Of a stretch of 64,000 nt of DNA, positions 10,921 to 23,423 are shown piece after piece. Below the pieces are notes generated by a model, which saw only the letters and a program-made list of their open reading frames with translations, was not told the DNA's origin and did not search any database. Numbering within the stretch: position 1 is the first letter of the stretch; every line of letters begins with the position of its first letter. Both the position numbers and the translations under genes were made by a program. Origin of the DNA: Prostheceraeus crozeri (taxonomy: Eukaryota > Platyhelminthes > Polycladida > Euryleptidae); contig CAJQUW010008667.1 of NCBI GenBank assembly GCA_907163375.1, positions 62,001 to 126,000 on the forward strand, given 5' to 3'.

Positions 10921-13815
10921 TTATTTTTTATTTTCCAGCCAAGTATTCCATCTTGTTGTTACTGGCTGTGGTGCAGAGCCGATAACATTTTTTTGTCTCA
11001 GAAGGACAAGAAAATGAGAGGATAGTCATTAGCCAGGCTACATGAGTTATTTATTTCTCCACATCTCTTTGAAGAAATACACAACTTAACATAATTATAA
11101 TATCTACCGAATTCCTTAAATATAAACTGCATTTAACTTGGGTTGCCCTAGTGATGACAAAGCGCCTGTGATTCCTTATTTCAGGGTTCCTGATATCTCT
11201 AAATTCTCAGGGGCCCCGTGTTAGAGATGTAAAATGACACTTTTTCTTTCTTGCCTCAACCCTACGTTCGTCCGCGCCTTTATCTGTGGTCTGGGCAACT
11301 CAAAAGGGGTCATTTGAAATTTATTAAGTGTTCTCCCTGAATAATGACATAACATTAATGCTGCATGAGTAAATCAATATGCCAGCCTACTCATGGCCTC
11401 TTTAATGCACATGGACCCCAACTAGCAGGTCACTAAGGGGTCACATGGACCATGGTTTAGAAGCCTTGGAATTGATGTGTACGCTTATACATGTAGAAGT
11501 GCGACCTCATGGTTTTGCTTAAGATAATGAGGCTGAAATGAATCACTCAGTTTGTTGATGGTCATCACAGTCGATTATCTAGACACCGATCTCGGTATGT
11601 TTCGCTGGATCTTAGAAAATCGAATTATAAAAGCATACACCAGTTTTTTATATAGTGCGCTATTTCATCAAAATTATTTTATTTTTAAGAAGAAAATTTT
11701 GAAAAGGAACTCTCACAAGATACCAGTGTCTAGCCGCTGTCATCCACTGATAAACTGATAACTGCCAATCTTTCGGTGGGTCCATGCTGTTGTCATCACA
11801 ACGCATGCCCACCGCGTAATGTTGTTTTCAATGTACGTGCACTGTACTTTCTAGTCTTTCTATGCTTACAATTCTTTTAACCTTGTACTTGGAGCAAATG
11901 CAAAATTTAAGTAGATTTGAAGAAAATATTGATGTTATTATCAATTGATTGTCATTCTAGACCTAAATAATCATTAACTGTTTTTAACTACATATTTAGA
12001 CTAAATTAATAATACCATTTAGCAGAATATTGTTCTTTAATCAAATGCACTTCAAGAAATCCGTATTATCATATCTCTCCATAGATATTTTCCAGTGTTT
12101 TAGACAACTTAACACTGTTGATCCATCTTTAAAATAACCCTGTCGCAGGAATTCTCGCAATCAGCAGATTTTCCCTTGGCATACAAACAAAGTTTGACAC
12201 TTTTAAGTGCGAAATTGATTCAGAAGTTTGCATTCTAATTCGACCACACGTCGCGTTTCCGTTGGTGACGCAAGTGTTGTGGGAATGCTCTGAAACTCAT
12301 ATTGGTGAGTCACGACCTACCTTACTCTCAAGTCACCGCTGACGAACTTGCAAACAATCATTATGGTGTGATTAAGAAAATTCACTACTCAAGTCAGTGA
12401 ATTCATAGGAGAATATTCTCAAGTCTGAAGCTTCATGGATGAACATCAGCTACATTCAAACATTGTGATCGCCCTCAGAGCGTATCAGTGTAAATTCATT
12501 TTTGAAAATGGTATGAACGCTGTCTTTACCATGCATTACACGGAAGAGCATGCTAAATGTCATGCATATTATCACTGACGGATGAATATTTCTGGGACAT
12601 TGTTGAGTGCCAGTTCGTTTCGCTGGGCATTAGGTTTGTAGTTAAGAAAAATATCTTAACTAACAAGACTAACATTTTTCTTAGACCACAAATCTCTCGT
12701 CATTAGAGTACAAAAACATAAGGTGTCGGACATAAAATTTCATTCGATGCTAACGCACGAGTATGCTGCAATTATCCTTTTTGAATTCTGTTACTGTTTC
12801 AAAGTTTCAATGGTTTGCAGATTAAGCGATAATGCTCATTTCATTAAGAAATCGTTCGATTAGAAAGTTCTTGTTAAAGATATGCTGTTTAAAAGATAAT
12901 CACGCTTTTTGGTCGAGGTTTCAGCTTTAAACAAAGATAATCAATATAGCATTAATGTTGATTATCAATTAATATTTTCATCATTTGGGTATTTTATTTA
13001 ACATGAATGTGAACGTAAATTTCGAAATAATTTGAAACTCCAATCAAGCAAAAAATATATGTGCCATTGAAATGATACATTCATCGTTTTCGTGCGACGC
13101 AAACAAAAATGAATATCGACCACTCACTCTTAGTGGTATAGCGTGACGCACTACTGTCAAGGGCTATGGAGTAAAATAAAAGAGATAATTCGTGTTAAAA
13201 TTAAGGTAATTATTTCGAAATTCTGTTTAATTAGCCGCAAAAAGTAAACCCGGAGCTCTTTGAATTCTTAAGACTCTAAGAGTACAAAATTATTCGTTAG
13301 CTTAAGGTAATTAACGAAATTAAATATTCTTAGTCACTGGAAGATGGCCGGAACAAGTCATGGAACAAATTCATGGCCCGGTTACGTTATTGATGCACAT
13401 TATCAATTTTTGTACCGAATCGTACATGCACTGTGCATTCTGTACAAGCAGTTGTTAACATTCTTGTCATATCATGGCTGTTGTGATTTATGAAATGACA
13501 GTGTTGAACTGAGGGTACTTCACAACAATATCACAAATGCTCCAGAGGGCTATGGAGATAGCAACTTAAATTCAGCGAGAAAGCATTTGTAGTGAAGCCC
13601 GCTTACAACGTGCTTGAAGGGACCTAGAGAAATGGTACACTACATGCGTGGCGAGACGAATTGTAGTTGCAATAAGTGTTGATTATATATATATTGAGTT
13701 ATTATTGCATGCAAGATGCACAGTACTGTACATAGGCCTGCTGCACTTTGATTTCATGTACTGTACAATTGTGCATAAACATTTTGTACATGTTTATTGC
13801 GTGCGGTACAGCAAA
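10921..13815. other. Mostly unassigned non-coding sequence
   Basis: Apart from the possible hAT end at 11385-11475 nothing is recognised. Open frames of 60-70 codons show no family features. Confidence 0.5.
11385..11475 (-). mobile_element. Possible hAT end
   Basis: On the minus strand: CAAGGCTTCTAAACCATGGT followed by CCATGTGACCCCTTAGTGAC, which resembles hAT ends with a TTCTAAACC plus GGTCC/CCCC layout. No partner end or duplication was found, so this is a weak call. Confidence 0.25.
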
Positions 13816-14510
13816 TGTACACCTTTCCCAATTCATTAGTAAGACATCTAAAATCAAGCGGACGATATCCCCGATCAATCATACATTCTCAATTCAGTAA
13901 TTAGGTATGAAAATTTGACCTTTTAATCTCAGATCAACAGTAGGACATTTGTTTCATTGGTCACATGTCTCACTTGGACAATGCACCATAGAAACAGGTA
14001 ATCAAAAAAGTTTTGCTTTTACAAAGAATATCTTGCTATTTTCCAATTAGACATGTCAAATCAAGCGTACTCAGATCAATCATTCATCCTAAATTCAATG
14101 GAAATTTGACCTTGAATCTCAATTCAACGATGGAATCTTGATTTCAATAATCAAATATGTCTGTTCAGGGCAAATTATTTCATTTTTATATTATTCAAGC
14201 AAGATGTCGTTAGTTCGTTTTTGAATATCTAAATTCATTAATAAATCAACCAATCTCCCCATTAGTAATTAACCTTGATGCACTTAATAAACAATGTGTA
14301 CCGCGAATAATTTAGAAATGCGACAACTTTGACGAGCATCGACCATTCGGGATGTCCGCATTCTCCTCTTCGTCAGCGTCCGTGAGCGCGTTCTATTCAC
14401 AAAGGAAACCACTCTCGTCAATGCTAACTGGATGAAATGATGCAAACGAAAATAGTGATGAATTTCGCAATCAAAAATGTTTTGCAAACATGCCACGTAT
14501 CGTGATCAGC
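13816..14510 (+). repeat. Dispersed repeat R1, copy 1
   Basis: Contains TAAGACATCTAAAATCAAGC (around 13840) shared with 21620, and TTGCTTTTACAAAGAATAT, TTTTCCAATTAG and TTTGACCTTGAATCTCA (14010-14140) shared with 34607-34735. The later GCATCGACCA block (14335) recurs near 35427. Within this copy the ATCAAGCG...TTTGACCTT unit appears twice (13845 and 14060), so the family has internal tandem structure. No coding capacity seen. Confidence 0.6.
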
Positions 14511-16078
14511 CTGAGAGACAAAGAATGTATTGTCGGATCTTGTGAAGCACACGAAGAATACAGAGAGGTGACCAGAACTCAGATCTTGAGCCAGAGTCCA
14601 AGTTTTCCCCTCGAAGATGATTACCGATGTATGAAGAGCATTTTTGTTTTATGACTGCCGACCTTTCGCTACCAACCTGTCGCTAAAACGATTGACTATG
14701 GAAATGTGCAGCAGTGGCACCAATTCCAAAGTATAAAAAGTACATGTCTGCTTCGGTCACAGAGATAGATTTATTTTGCGTATGGGTTAGTCTAGCGCTG
14801 GCAGAATCCTATCCCAGTCATTGCATGCAATGGTAGCAAGCGATAGAAATTGACATTGAGGTTCGTCTCTCTTTGGCTTGTGTGATTGGTCAAGCGAGTG
14901 CATTACAGAGGCAGCTCTTATCAGAGAATCCACAAACTTCAACAGTCAGATTGCGGGCAGGCCTGTCAAGTGAAAAGTACATATACTTGACTCAATTTTT
15001 CTTAGCACTAAATTCGTCAAATGGAAATATCATTCACACCGTTCGACTCTTCACGATCTAAATTTGTTGACTGCACGTTTAATGTGGTGTCTATGTTCTG
15101 GTTTGGTCAGAATTCAGGCTTGACTTTGCATTACATTCAATTGAAAATTGATTTTCTTGCCCCTCGAGACCAGTTCTGACCGTGACCATCAAAATTCAAT
15201 TATATCAGCAATTCTCCATTACCAATTTTGTGGAATATGAAGGTTTTTCAAAGCTAGCCGGAATATCTATTACACCCTTATCTTGATGTTCCGACTATCC
15301 GCTAATCGCGCTTATCATCGAAAATCTTTTTTTCGATGAAGCTCCTGCGTGGATTTCATCCGTTTGTTATGCTTATGCTTATAAACTTATGCTTATAAGA
15401 TCGAGTTCTAGTATACATGATAGCAAGACTACTGATTTAAGACGTACGTTGAATTTGAACACGTGTGATTATGAGCTTCGACAGTCGTACATTTGTATTT
15501 CTCATTGATAACTTGTAGAAGAAAAACACCTGAATAGAAAGGGCATCTACAGCGGAACAGAATTGCCTCGGAGTAACGAAACTCTTAACAGTGAATTTTT
15601 TCGAACAAAATAGATGTTTGTCAAAAAACAAAAGAGTCTTCCGGTTGAGCATGACAAATTATCGATTTAGGAGAAACCAGTCCAAGAAAATATTCCAAAT
15701 TCACATTGTGATACTGATGCAATGCTGCCATGTTGTAGTATATGATGTTTTCATAATATTCAATTGTCTTGACTCTGTGAGCTTGCGTGCAGTAGGATAT
15801 TTTGCATTATCATTTAGACTATCTACCCTTACGAACGTGCTTTGTAAAAGAGAAAGTTGCTTTCAATGACAACAGTTACTTTAAAGTTTTTGCTCAAATA
15901 GTACAAGCACTCACTCATAAGAGGTCTGTGTAGGGCTATTTCAAATTGTTTAGCACTACTAGAATTTTTCCTAGTGCTTCATAAATTTCGCGTTAAATTC
16001 TAGGAAATGAGAACATTTATTAGAATAAAAGATAGATACCCTATTTTCATAATTCTGAAGTCCAGATTAGCTATCATA
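14511..16078. other. Non-coding sequence
   Basis: Nothing recognised. A purine/pyrimidine-neutral, AT-rich stretch with only short chance frames. Confidence 0.5.
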
Positions 16079-16086
16079 TGACAATC

Positions 16087-16220
16087 CAGGGATGAGACTG
16101 GAACAACATGGTACCCGGCGGAAGTTCATATTTTCAAGGGGCCCAAATAGAAAAAATACATTGAGCAGATGAACTGGGGACCCCACGGAATTACGCAGAT
16201 CCGCGGAAAATTGTCACCCA
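16087..16220. mobile_element. 134-bp MITE with perfect 8-bp target duplication
   Basis: TGACAATC occurs at 16079-16086 and again at 16221-16228. The enclosed sequence starts CAGGGATGAGACTGG and, read from the other end, starts TGGGTGACAATTTT, a short imperfect inverted match. An 8-bp duplication and a CAGGG start fit a small non-autonomous hAT. It contains local GC-rich stretches (GTACCCGGCGG, GGGACCCCACGG) unlike the surrounding DNA. Confidence 0.6.
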
Positions 16221-16784
16221 TGACAATCTAAAGCGCGAAGCAAATAATGTTTCGATTGCTTTAATAAGTGGTGCAGCGTAACTTAATAAAATTTTCGGTG
16301 TGAACAAGTGCGGCTAACGCACACGGCACAGCCCTAATTTCCAGCTACATGTATCATTCCATTGGATTCAAAAATATATGATTACGCAAGCCTTCATATA
16401 CTGATTTACTACTCGCATGTACTTGAAAATGAAAGAAGTGGAAACCTTTTAAAAAATCTCGAAAGTTATCCAAACTGGATTAGTCGAGATTTCGTCAATA
16501 CTATCTCAAGATCTCTATAGCTTAAAACATCGTCGAGATCTCAAGATTTCGATTTTTTAATTCCATTTTTTGCAATAAAGCATTGTACAATGTTTAATAC
16601 GAAGTATTTTGAAGATAAATATAGATTTCCGATTTCCATGGATGATCCGCTGATATAGCCTATTTTTTCACTTTTTCTTATCTTTTAAAATAATGAATTT
16701 CTCCCATCACCAATAACAAAAAAGTAATCAAGCCTATACTTGAATTACTCAATCAGTCATTCACATTATAGCTACTTTATCTAG

Positions 16785-17105
16785 CCCCACGGAGATTTCT
16801 GCGATCTCTATTATGTCCATCAAGATTGGTCCTTATCGGCCAGTGACCTCGCAGTGCTCTACCCACAAATCAATGGTCTACCGCTTCCATATCATGCACA
16901 GCTTTCCATTGAACGTCCAATCACAGATGGACATGAGCCTATCTTTTCGACCATATTCCCAAATTTTATGGATTATGCAGAGGGCGCGGCCTATTTAATG
17001 AAAGCTAACACGATGAGACATTCAATTACATGGCTGCATACAGATCTAACGTCTTTGGCTAACTTGCAGTATAAGCTTACTTTTTTGGGGTCTGAAATTA
17101 ACTAA
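16785..17105 (+). CDS. Unassigned 107-codon open stretch (possible exon or fossil)
   Basis: The frame from 16785 stays open to a stop at 17103-17105 without needing the internal ATG. It encodes protein-like sequence including HGDFCDLYYVHQDWSLSASD and a segment rich in aromatic residues. I do not recognise a family. It could be an exon on the strand opposite to the TRIM gene, a transposon remnant or chance. There is no matching splice-site evidence strong enough to support a gene. Confidence 0.15.
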   Translation, partial: PHGDFCDLYYVHQDWSLSASDLAVLYPQINGLPLPYHAQLSIERPITDGHEPIFSTIFPNFMDYAEGAAYLMKANTMRHSITWLHTDLTSLANLQYKLTFLGSEIN

Positions 17106-20100
17106 TAAGCCGATGGCTTCTGCATTCCGTCAGGGCCATGATGAAATTAGCCGTTATGTGCGTGTAAGTTTGTACTTGTAGAATGCATTCCAACTCATTC
17201 CGCGTATGTAGTCACATGGGTACATTCTACTGTAGAATTAAAGTAAACCCCTACTTGACACCAAAAGCTATTTCGGAACAATAGTATGGTCACACTCACA
17301 GTATGCTAACATGCATTGAAATAGAATATCAAAATCAGCTCAGCTGGCGCATTACCTTCTCAGCCAACAAAGAAATGGACGCACCACATCGCTCAGCAAA
17401 CAGCTAATCATCGACCTATTTTTCTCTGGATGCAAGTTGAGTCAATTGTGTATGACTTATCTAACAGGGCAACTTCATGCAGTTAGATTTACATCAATAC
17501 TCGACTTTGCTGTTAGAGATTTCGTGAACTATCCTTACACTTTTCACAAGTAGGCCTAACCTGGCAATTGATAACTGGCAAATCTCAACGAATGTAATCA
17601 CCACGTCGTGTTTCCTCGCGCTTCATTATTATAAATTACTTTCCACACGTTCTTCGAAGAATTGACACATTTCTTAGTGCATTTGAGTTTTGCGTTCGTG
17701 ATTTCATTTTTTATTATATCATTGTAACTATGATGCAATGACCAGTATTCTGTCTGTAATATGCGCGCCTTCGTAATCTAGCACGTTAAAACGGGAGTAA
17801 TCTGCGGTTTATCGGCTTTAGATAAGGTAGATACTCATGCGGAATGCATGACAGAGCAGTTTGTGTAATACAATAGAACTCAAAGCACATGATCAACATA
17901 GAGATTGGAATCACCACCAGAAAATTCAGTGAGATTGATTGAAAAGAGACCACAATAGACATAAGAATACGTTACATCTATGTTTGATTTTCGAAAGTCT
18001 CAGGACTTTATTAGCCTGTTTTGCTCAATAACATCCCTCTTGCTGACCAGTAAGTCAGCACTGTGATCACATGAACTAATAAGGGGTCCAACAGAAGTAT
18101 TATCAGGAGGTAATTCCGAGAGTTGAGAATTAAACCATATTTGATTCAGGAAGGATCGGAGGGAAGACTGATAGAAAATAAACTAACAAATAATAAATGG
18201 GGTCTAACACGTCCTACACGTAGGTACATACACTTGTCTGTCCCTGAATGCCTGTCCTTGATTGAAATTCACACAAACCACATCATTTGAGACTCAAAAT
18301 AATCTTTCTCCCAAACATGCTTGTCGTGGATAGCTGCAATCTTACTCTTAAATCTGTTGAGATCTTAATACAGGGTGTATAACAGTAGCGTAAATGCAAC
18401 CTATAAATGTAGGCCTACGCCTATATGCAGATCAATGAGAAATTTTGACACAATCGTAAAATCTGATGGAAATGCAAACATACTTTCTCAAAAAGAAACA
18501 TCTCTCGTATAATCACCGTTCCTTCACATTTCTCATCTGTGGACCATCACTCTTGTTGAGTTTGGATAGAAAAAACATCAAAATTTTAACAAAACATAAT
18601 TTACATATTTTTGTTATTCGCAGTAATAAATTGGATTGTAAAAGTTTACCATTACAATAATTTTAAAATGAAAGGATGAATTCTCGATAACGGTTATTTC
18701 AATAACAGAATTGAGGGATGTTTTTATTATTGCTATTGAAAACATATTAACATGCTGCACAGTCATTTTACTGCCCAGTATCTTAGTGAAGATACTGTAT
18801 TGTAAGACAAATATGTACCGTGTTATGATATACTCTCCCACCCCCCTACCAAATTAAATTACTGACCGGAAAAAGTAAATCGGAAAAGCGTAAATAACTT
18901 GATTTCCCCCCCGGAAAAAGATTCTTCTTGGAGTCACACAGTTTAAATCTCAGCAGATTTAAAGGCAAACTTAGTATATGTTCCTAGAAGCTACAAGCCT
19001 CGATATCTCAGTATTGTATCATCAGTTTGAATCTTAGCACAGGTGTTAGGCACATCATGATCACATTTTACATGACATTTTTAAAAAATAAACTTTCACG
19101 TTATGTACACAAAACTTTCTTGTTCATTTCATTTAAACACTGATTACATGATCGAGGGAGGTGATTTATAGAATAACGAAATGGTAGGTTAGCCAACCGA
19201 AACCTTAACGAAGTTATACTTACAAGTAGGCCTGGCTAAATGAGTCAATATCAAGGTGACGCCGTGGCAGTCACATCTTGTAAACAATAAGCAACGTTCT
19301 GATTGAATATAGGATAATGACACCCCGTGTCGAATCGTTTTCAGTGGCTGATTTGCGAAACTAGAAAAAGAACGGAGAAATATTGTGTGCATCTTGTTTT
19401 TCCTTTGCCAGTAGTTTCTAAACTAAACGACTGATAGATAGCGAAGTCAATCCTGAAATATCCCGGGATGTCATGATCGAAAATCCCGGGATTTTAATCC
19501 CGAATTTTTTAAGGATCTTGGCACAGCTAACTATAAAGATAACCAAAGTACTAAGATAACTAAGTACAGCTCTAAATATCTGAAGAAAATTGTAGATCAA
19601 AGTGGTGTATGATGATAAGAAAATATTATGCACATTTTTACTTTTATGTCCATGGGCTACGGAACTAGCCCAATATCATTAATTTTGTAATTGTGTAATT
19701 TTACAGCTGTCAAAGAAGGAAGTGGATCGAATGTGGATCAAGCTCCTCGTTAGTTAGTGGACCAAATTATTTAAAGGTGGATCATGCTACTAATAGATAA
19801 ATTAGGCTATTATTGAACGCATGCAAACAGTCATGAAACTTGTAGGAATAAATTTCTGAGTTGATCAACACCCAAAAAACGCCAAATTCAAATTTTTTTC
19901 GCAAACAGGTCGTCCATCTACGTCTCTTACGAATGGTCATAAGGTCAAATTGTTTAACCAAATTAACCTCTTAATGCATGGAGACGAGCAGCGTCAGATA
20001 TATAAGCATGAGTACAATCAATTGAGTGTTTATTATTTACCTTAGGCCTACTCCGACTTGCGCAAGCAATGAGACAAGAATCTTGATAAATGCTTTCAGT

Positions 20101-20313
20101 ACTTGCATTACTTTAACCATGGACATTTCCTAACATTAAATGCGTCTAGTTGAAAAGATCGGTGAATGTGAAGATTACGTCGAAAGTGTAGGAGAGTGCA
20201 AAAAGCCGAATGATATATTGGAACTAAGTAAAATTGAAATATAAAAACGTCAAACTCGCGAAGATGCGAATGAAATCTAATTTCCTGCATTTTGCAGATA
20301 TTCTTTGACTTAC
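17106..20313 (-). other. Probable intron 3' of the TRIM9-like exon
   Basis: This lies directly downstream of the splice donor at 20313 on the minus strand, so it should be intronic. No downstream TRIM exon (coiled coil, COS, FN3 or SPRY) was recognised down to position 1, implying an intron over 20 kb or exons too short to see. The only local oddity is repeated TCCCGGGAT words at 19460-19500. Confidence 0.5.
20308..20313 (-). promoter_or_regulatory. Splice donor of the TRIM9-like exon
   Basis: GTAAGT on the minus strand directly after a lysine codon, where B-box 2 similarity ends (LNTMCKGQK in this protein; human TRIM9 continues into the coiled coil here). Phase 0. Confidence 0.8.
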
Positions 20314-21099
20314 TTTCTGTCCTTTACACATTGTATTTAGAGGCTGAACTTCATGTCGAGGATGTGCATCTTGGATGCAAACACAGCAAACAGCGCATCT
20401 GCATGTAAGACAATAAAGTGATAAAGGTTCTTGTCGATGATCTGCACAACGAGACTGACGCGACGAACGTTTCTTTCTTATTATTTCTGCACCCTCTGCC
20501 ACCGGATGGAGACTGTGTTTCGCTAGAGGTCCTCTAGAGGGATGACACCGCTCAAGACATGACTCACAGTAAAATATTTCACACTGCTCACACAGAGTGC
20601 TGGCTGATTGTTCGTTTTTTTCGTCGCACAGTTGACAAGGACGGGTCTTAGGCTGACTGGCGTCTTGTGAAAATTTCTCGACGATATGTTCAAGTGCACG
20701 ATTTCGTGGAAGAGAGTCGACCCCGCGCTCTCCAATAAGTGCACATTTTCGACAGATGATACAGACAATACCGTAGACGGCCGGTTCACCTTGTTGAACA
20801 ACGTGGAGGAAGATATTGCCGAGGCTTGTCGAGCTGACATAGCTACCAGGACGCGAGGACGCACAAACGACGCCCGAATCAGCTTCAGAGACAACACTGA
20901 GTCCATCGATGTCAGGTCCATCTGCACCTGCGGCTCCGACCCCACTCATGGCCGCCCCGGTGGCTTCCTCAGCACTCTGCAAGGTGTGGGCTGCACACGG
21001 AGTGCACATAGAGTGTCCACAGGGAAGTAGAAGAGGGCTTTGAAACCAACGTTTGCATGCGGGACACCTGAGTTCCTCCTCCATCTTCGTTCGCAGCAT
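20314..21099 (-). CDS. TRIM9-like: TRIM9/TRIM67-like E3 ubiquitin ligase, N-terminal exon
   Basis: The exon encodes about 262 residues: a RING begun by Cys12, Cys15, Cys27, His29, Cys32 and Cys35; a long insertion; RING completion near Cys113-Cys119; B-box 1 from about residue 152 (CQLC, CEQC, FYCESC, RCHPSRGPLAKH); and B-box 2 from about 216 (CADH, YCLTC, CCVC, HPRHEV). The split RING, the SEADSG motif (71-76) inside the insertion and the GPLAKH-type B-box 1 are features of the TRIM9/TRIM67 class, ligases acting in axon guidance and neuronal vesicle release. Coding stops at an AAA|GTAAGT donor (20314/20313); the open frame beyond it is intronic. The Met at 21084 (MEEEL) matches the family start better than the one at 21099. 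The remaining exons are not in view. Confidence 0.88.
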
Positions 21100-21601
21100 C
21101 TGTCACAGAGGAGGAGAAGTCTCTGCTAAAACGATGTACGATCACGTTGAGGGCGACGGTCGAATTTCGCAGTGAATTATCAGGAAGATTCCTGTCTCCG
21201 TAATTTCCACGTTCAGACAGAAGGATCGAAATAACAGAGCCAACATCGATGGAGTGATTCGTTGTGAAACGATAACGCACTCTGCTAAGTGATTGGACAA
21301 TAACCAAATGCATTGACTCAGAAAATTTAATGGGAGGTGCTGGAGATACTGATATCGTATCAACAGTAGTATCAAAAATCATGAAAAAAAATAAGTAGTC
21401 GTGAGTGCACAACACAAGAGTCGCAAGACTTGGACAAGGATGCAATAATTGCAATTTTCAACAAACAATTCGTTGTTTTCAGTAAACAGTTAGCAGAAAT
21501 TATTCTTCACTTGTCCTGCTCACGTCGAATTGAAGAATCCAACTATCCCTTTGATGAGTGATATTTGAATGAGTGAACTGGAAAGCAACGGGTAATTAAA
21601 T
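21100..21601 (-). other. Upstream region of the TRIM9-like exon
   Basis: Lies 5' of the start codon on the minus strand, so it is 5' UTR, intron or promoter. Long overlapping frames here (20969-21454) are out of frame with the TRIM protein and show no domain. Confidence 0.4.
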
Positions 21602-21715
21602 CTACACCTTTTCCAATTCATTAGTAAGACATCTAAAATCAAGCGTACGATATCTCAGATCACATTCTCAGTTCAATAATGAGTTACGAACATTTGACCT
21701 TTTAATCTCAGAGAA
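21602..21715 (+). repeat. Dispersed repeat R1, copy 2 (short)
   Basis: Shares CATTAGTAAGACATCTAAAA and TTTGACCTTTTAATCTCAGA with 13826-13935. It covers only the first unit of copy 1, so it is truncated. Confidence 0.6.
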
Positions 21716-22036
21716 AAGGTAAAATGAATATTGTTAGTAGAGTCTATTCTGAATCTCAACGTTCCTATGCAATGATTGCAAATGGAAAGCAATATTGCAT
21801 GGAAAGACACATATCTATTGCATACAAAAGTTGTCATTGCCGTCCATTTTTTGTCGATAAAAATGCACGGTGTAAACAATAAGACATGGATGCACTAACG
21901 AAATGTCTGCCAGAAAGGTTTTTCTCTGAAGCTGACCGAGTCTTTCCTGCTTAACAGACTGGCATACACACATTTTCATCAAAGATTTATCAAAACTCCA
22001 TCTAAAGCTTTCCGCAAAAGGATTGTCAAACAATAT

Positions 22037-22781
22037 AGTCCGGGAGCTAGCGTGAAGTTGTGCAGGGAACGAGGTAGTACATAAAACTTTCACATAGCAT
22101 AGTACACCTCTAACCTAGTGCAAAACTTCGCGTCTGCCGGATCAGATCATTTGCTTTTCAGAAATACAGAGGATAACACAATCCTATGTATTTCCAGTGG
22201 TAAAATTGTGACATTTAAGGTGTTGACTCCATTTTTTCGAATTTTTGATCATAAAAGTTACATAAATTGGTATTTTGTTGAACTGGTTATTATGGAAATC
22301 ATCTACAGATCATGATCTTTCAAATCAGTCATCATTCAGTGACAGAGGATGAAGTAAAGTGTACAAACAGACACTTTTCGTTAAAGTATATCAACAATTT
22401 TCCTGAAATTTCTATGTTAAAATTTGCAGTTACACCAACGAAAAGTGTCTGTTTGTACACTTTACTTCATCCTCTGTCACTGAATGATAACTGATTTGAA
22501 AGATCATGATCTGTAGATGATTTCCATAATAACCAGTTCAACAAAATACCAATTTGTGTAACTTTTATGATCAAAAATTCGAAAAATGGAGTCAACACCT
22601 TAAATGTCACAATTTTACCACTGGAAATACACAGGATTGTGTTATCCTCTCTATTTCTGAAAAGCAAATGATCTGATCCGGCAGACGCGAAGGTTTGCAG
22701 TAGGTTAGAGGTGTACTATGCTATGTGAAAGTTTTATGTACTACCTCGTTCCCTGCACAACTTCACGCTAGCTCCCGGACT
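22037..22781. mobile_element. Fold-back element: near-perfect palindrome of 745 bp
   Basis: Left arm about 22037-22382 is the reverse complement of about 22438-22781 with very few differences, around a 55-bp centre. Landmarks are AGTCCGGGAGCTAGCGTGAA at one end and its inverse at the other, CAGATCATTTGC, and AAAGTGTCTGTTTGTACACT at the inner ends. AATAT lies directly outside both ends (22032-22036 and 22782-22786), a candidate 5-bp target duplication. No coding capacity; frames inside are mirror-image chance. High arm identity implies recent insertion or arm homogenisation. Confidence 0.85.
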
Positions 22782-22949
22782 AATATTGAGAGATGCAATG
22801 GCTGTACTTCCTCTGGGAAGCTGCTTGCAGTTCCACATTGACTCGTCACATAAAAACTGATCAGACGAACGAATGTGGCAAAGAATTTGGGAGATGTTCC
22901 CATAATGTACCAGAAAGCTGATGGCCGTCCTCTCTTTATTATAAACTTT

Positions 22950-23358
22950 GGTACTTCTATTCTTCCTCCCCACCCCACTTTTTTCAAGTTTTCCAAAATC
23001 TTTTCGTCAAAGTTAGTCACAGTGGGTTTAGAATAGACTTGATCTGTCACTGACACTACAACATGACTGAGAAGTCTCACTTGAACCCTGGGATGAAGGA
23101 TTGGTCCCTTGGATACTCACTTAAAATACAAGGTACAGTTGTGATCATGAACTTCGTGTTATTGTTGTCTACAGACAAATGACGAGCAGTTGTCTAATTC
23201 TGAAACTGTAAATGTTCTACAAGTCAGATAAGAGGAGTTTTACACACTCAACGCTATGCGACGTTAGTGAGACTGCCCATACGAGCAAGAGAAGATCGTT
23301 GACGATGCAACACTTCCGGGTGTCAACAACAGAAATGTGGGGGAAGAATAGAAGTACC
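22950..23358. mobile_element. MITE copy 2, GGTACTTCTATTCTT termini (409 bp)
   Basis: Same element as 4127-4545, in the same orientation. Flanks TAAACTTT (22942-22949) and GAAACTTT (23359-23366) match at 7 of 8. Both copies carry the internal block around ACCCTGGGATGAAGGATTGG, so the body as well as the ends is conserved. Confidence 0.8.
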
Positions 23359-23369
23359 GAAACTTTAAT

Positions 23370-23415
23370 TTATTGTTCCTCCCCCCCCGGAAATGAAATC
23401 CTGGCTACGCGACTG
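23370..23415 (-). mobile_element. Solo hAT end
   Basis: On the minus strand: CAGTCGCGTAGCCAGGATTT, then a G run. This closely resembles the ends of the hAT element at 35719-39285 (CAGGGACGTAGCCAGGATTT). No partner end was found upstream. The 8 bases outside are GTAGGAAA. Confidence 0.45.
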
Positions 23416-23423
23416 GTAGGAAA

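Noticed and set aside
20969-21454. 161-codon minus frame overlapping the TRIM exon
   Set aside because: It is out of frame with the RING protein and has no domain; most likely a shadow extending into upstream sequence.
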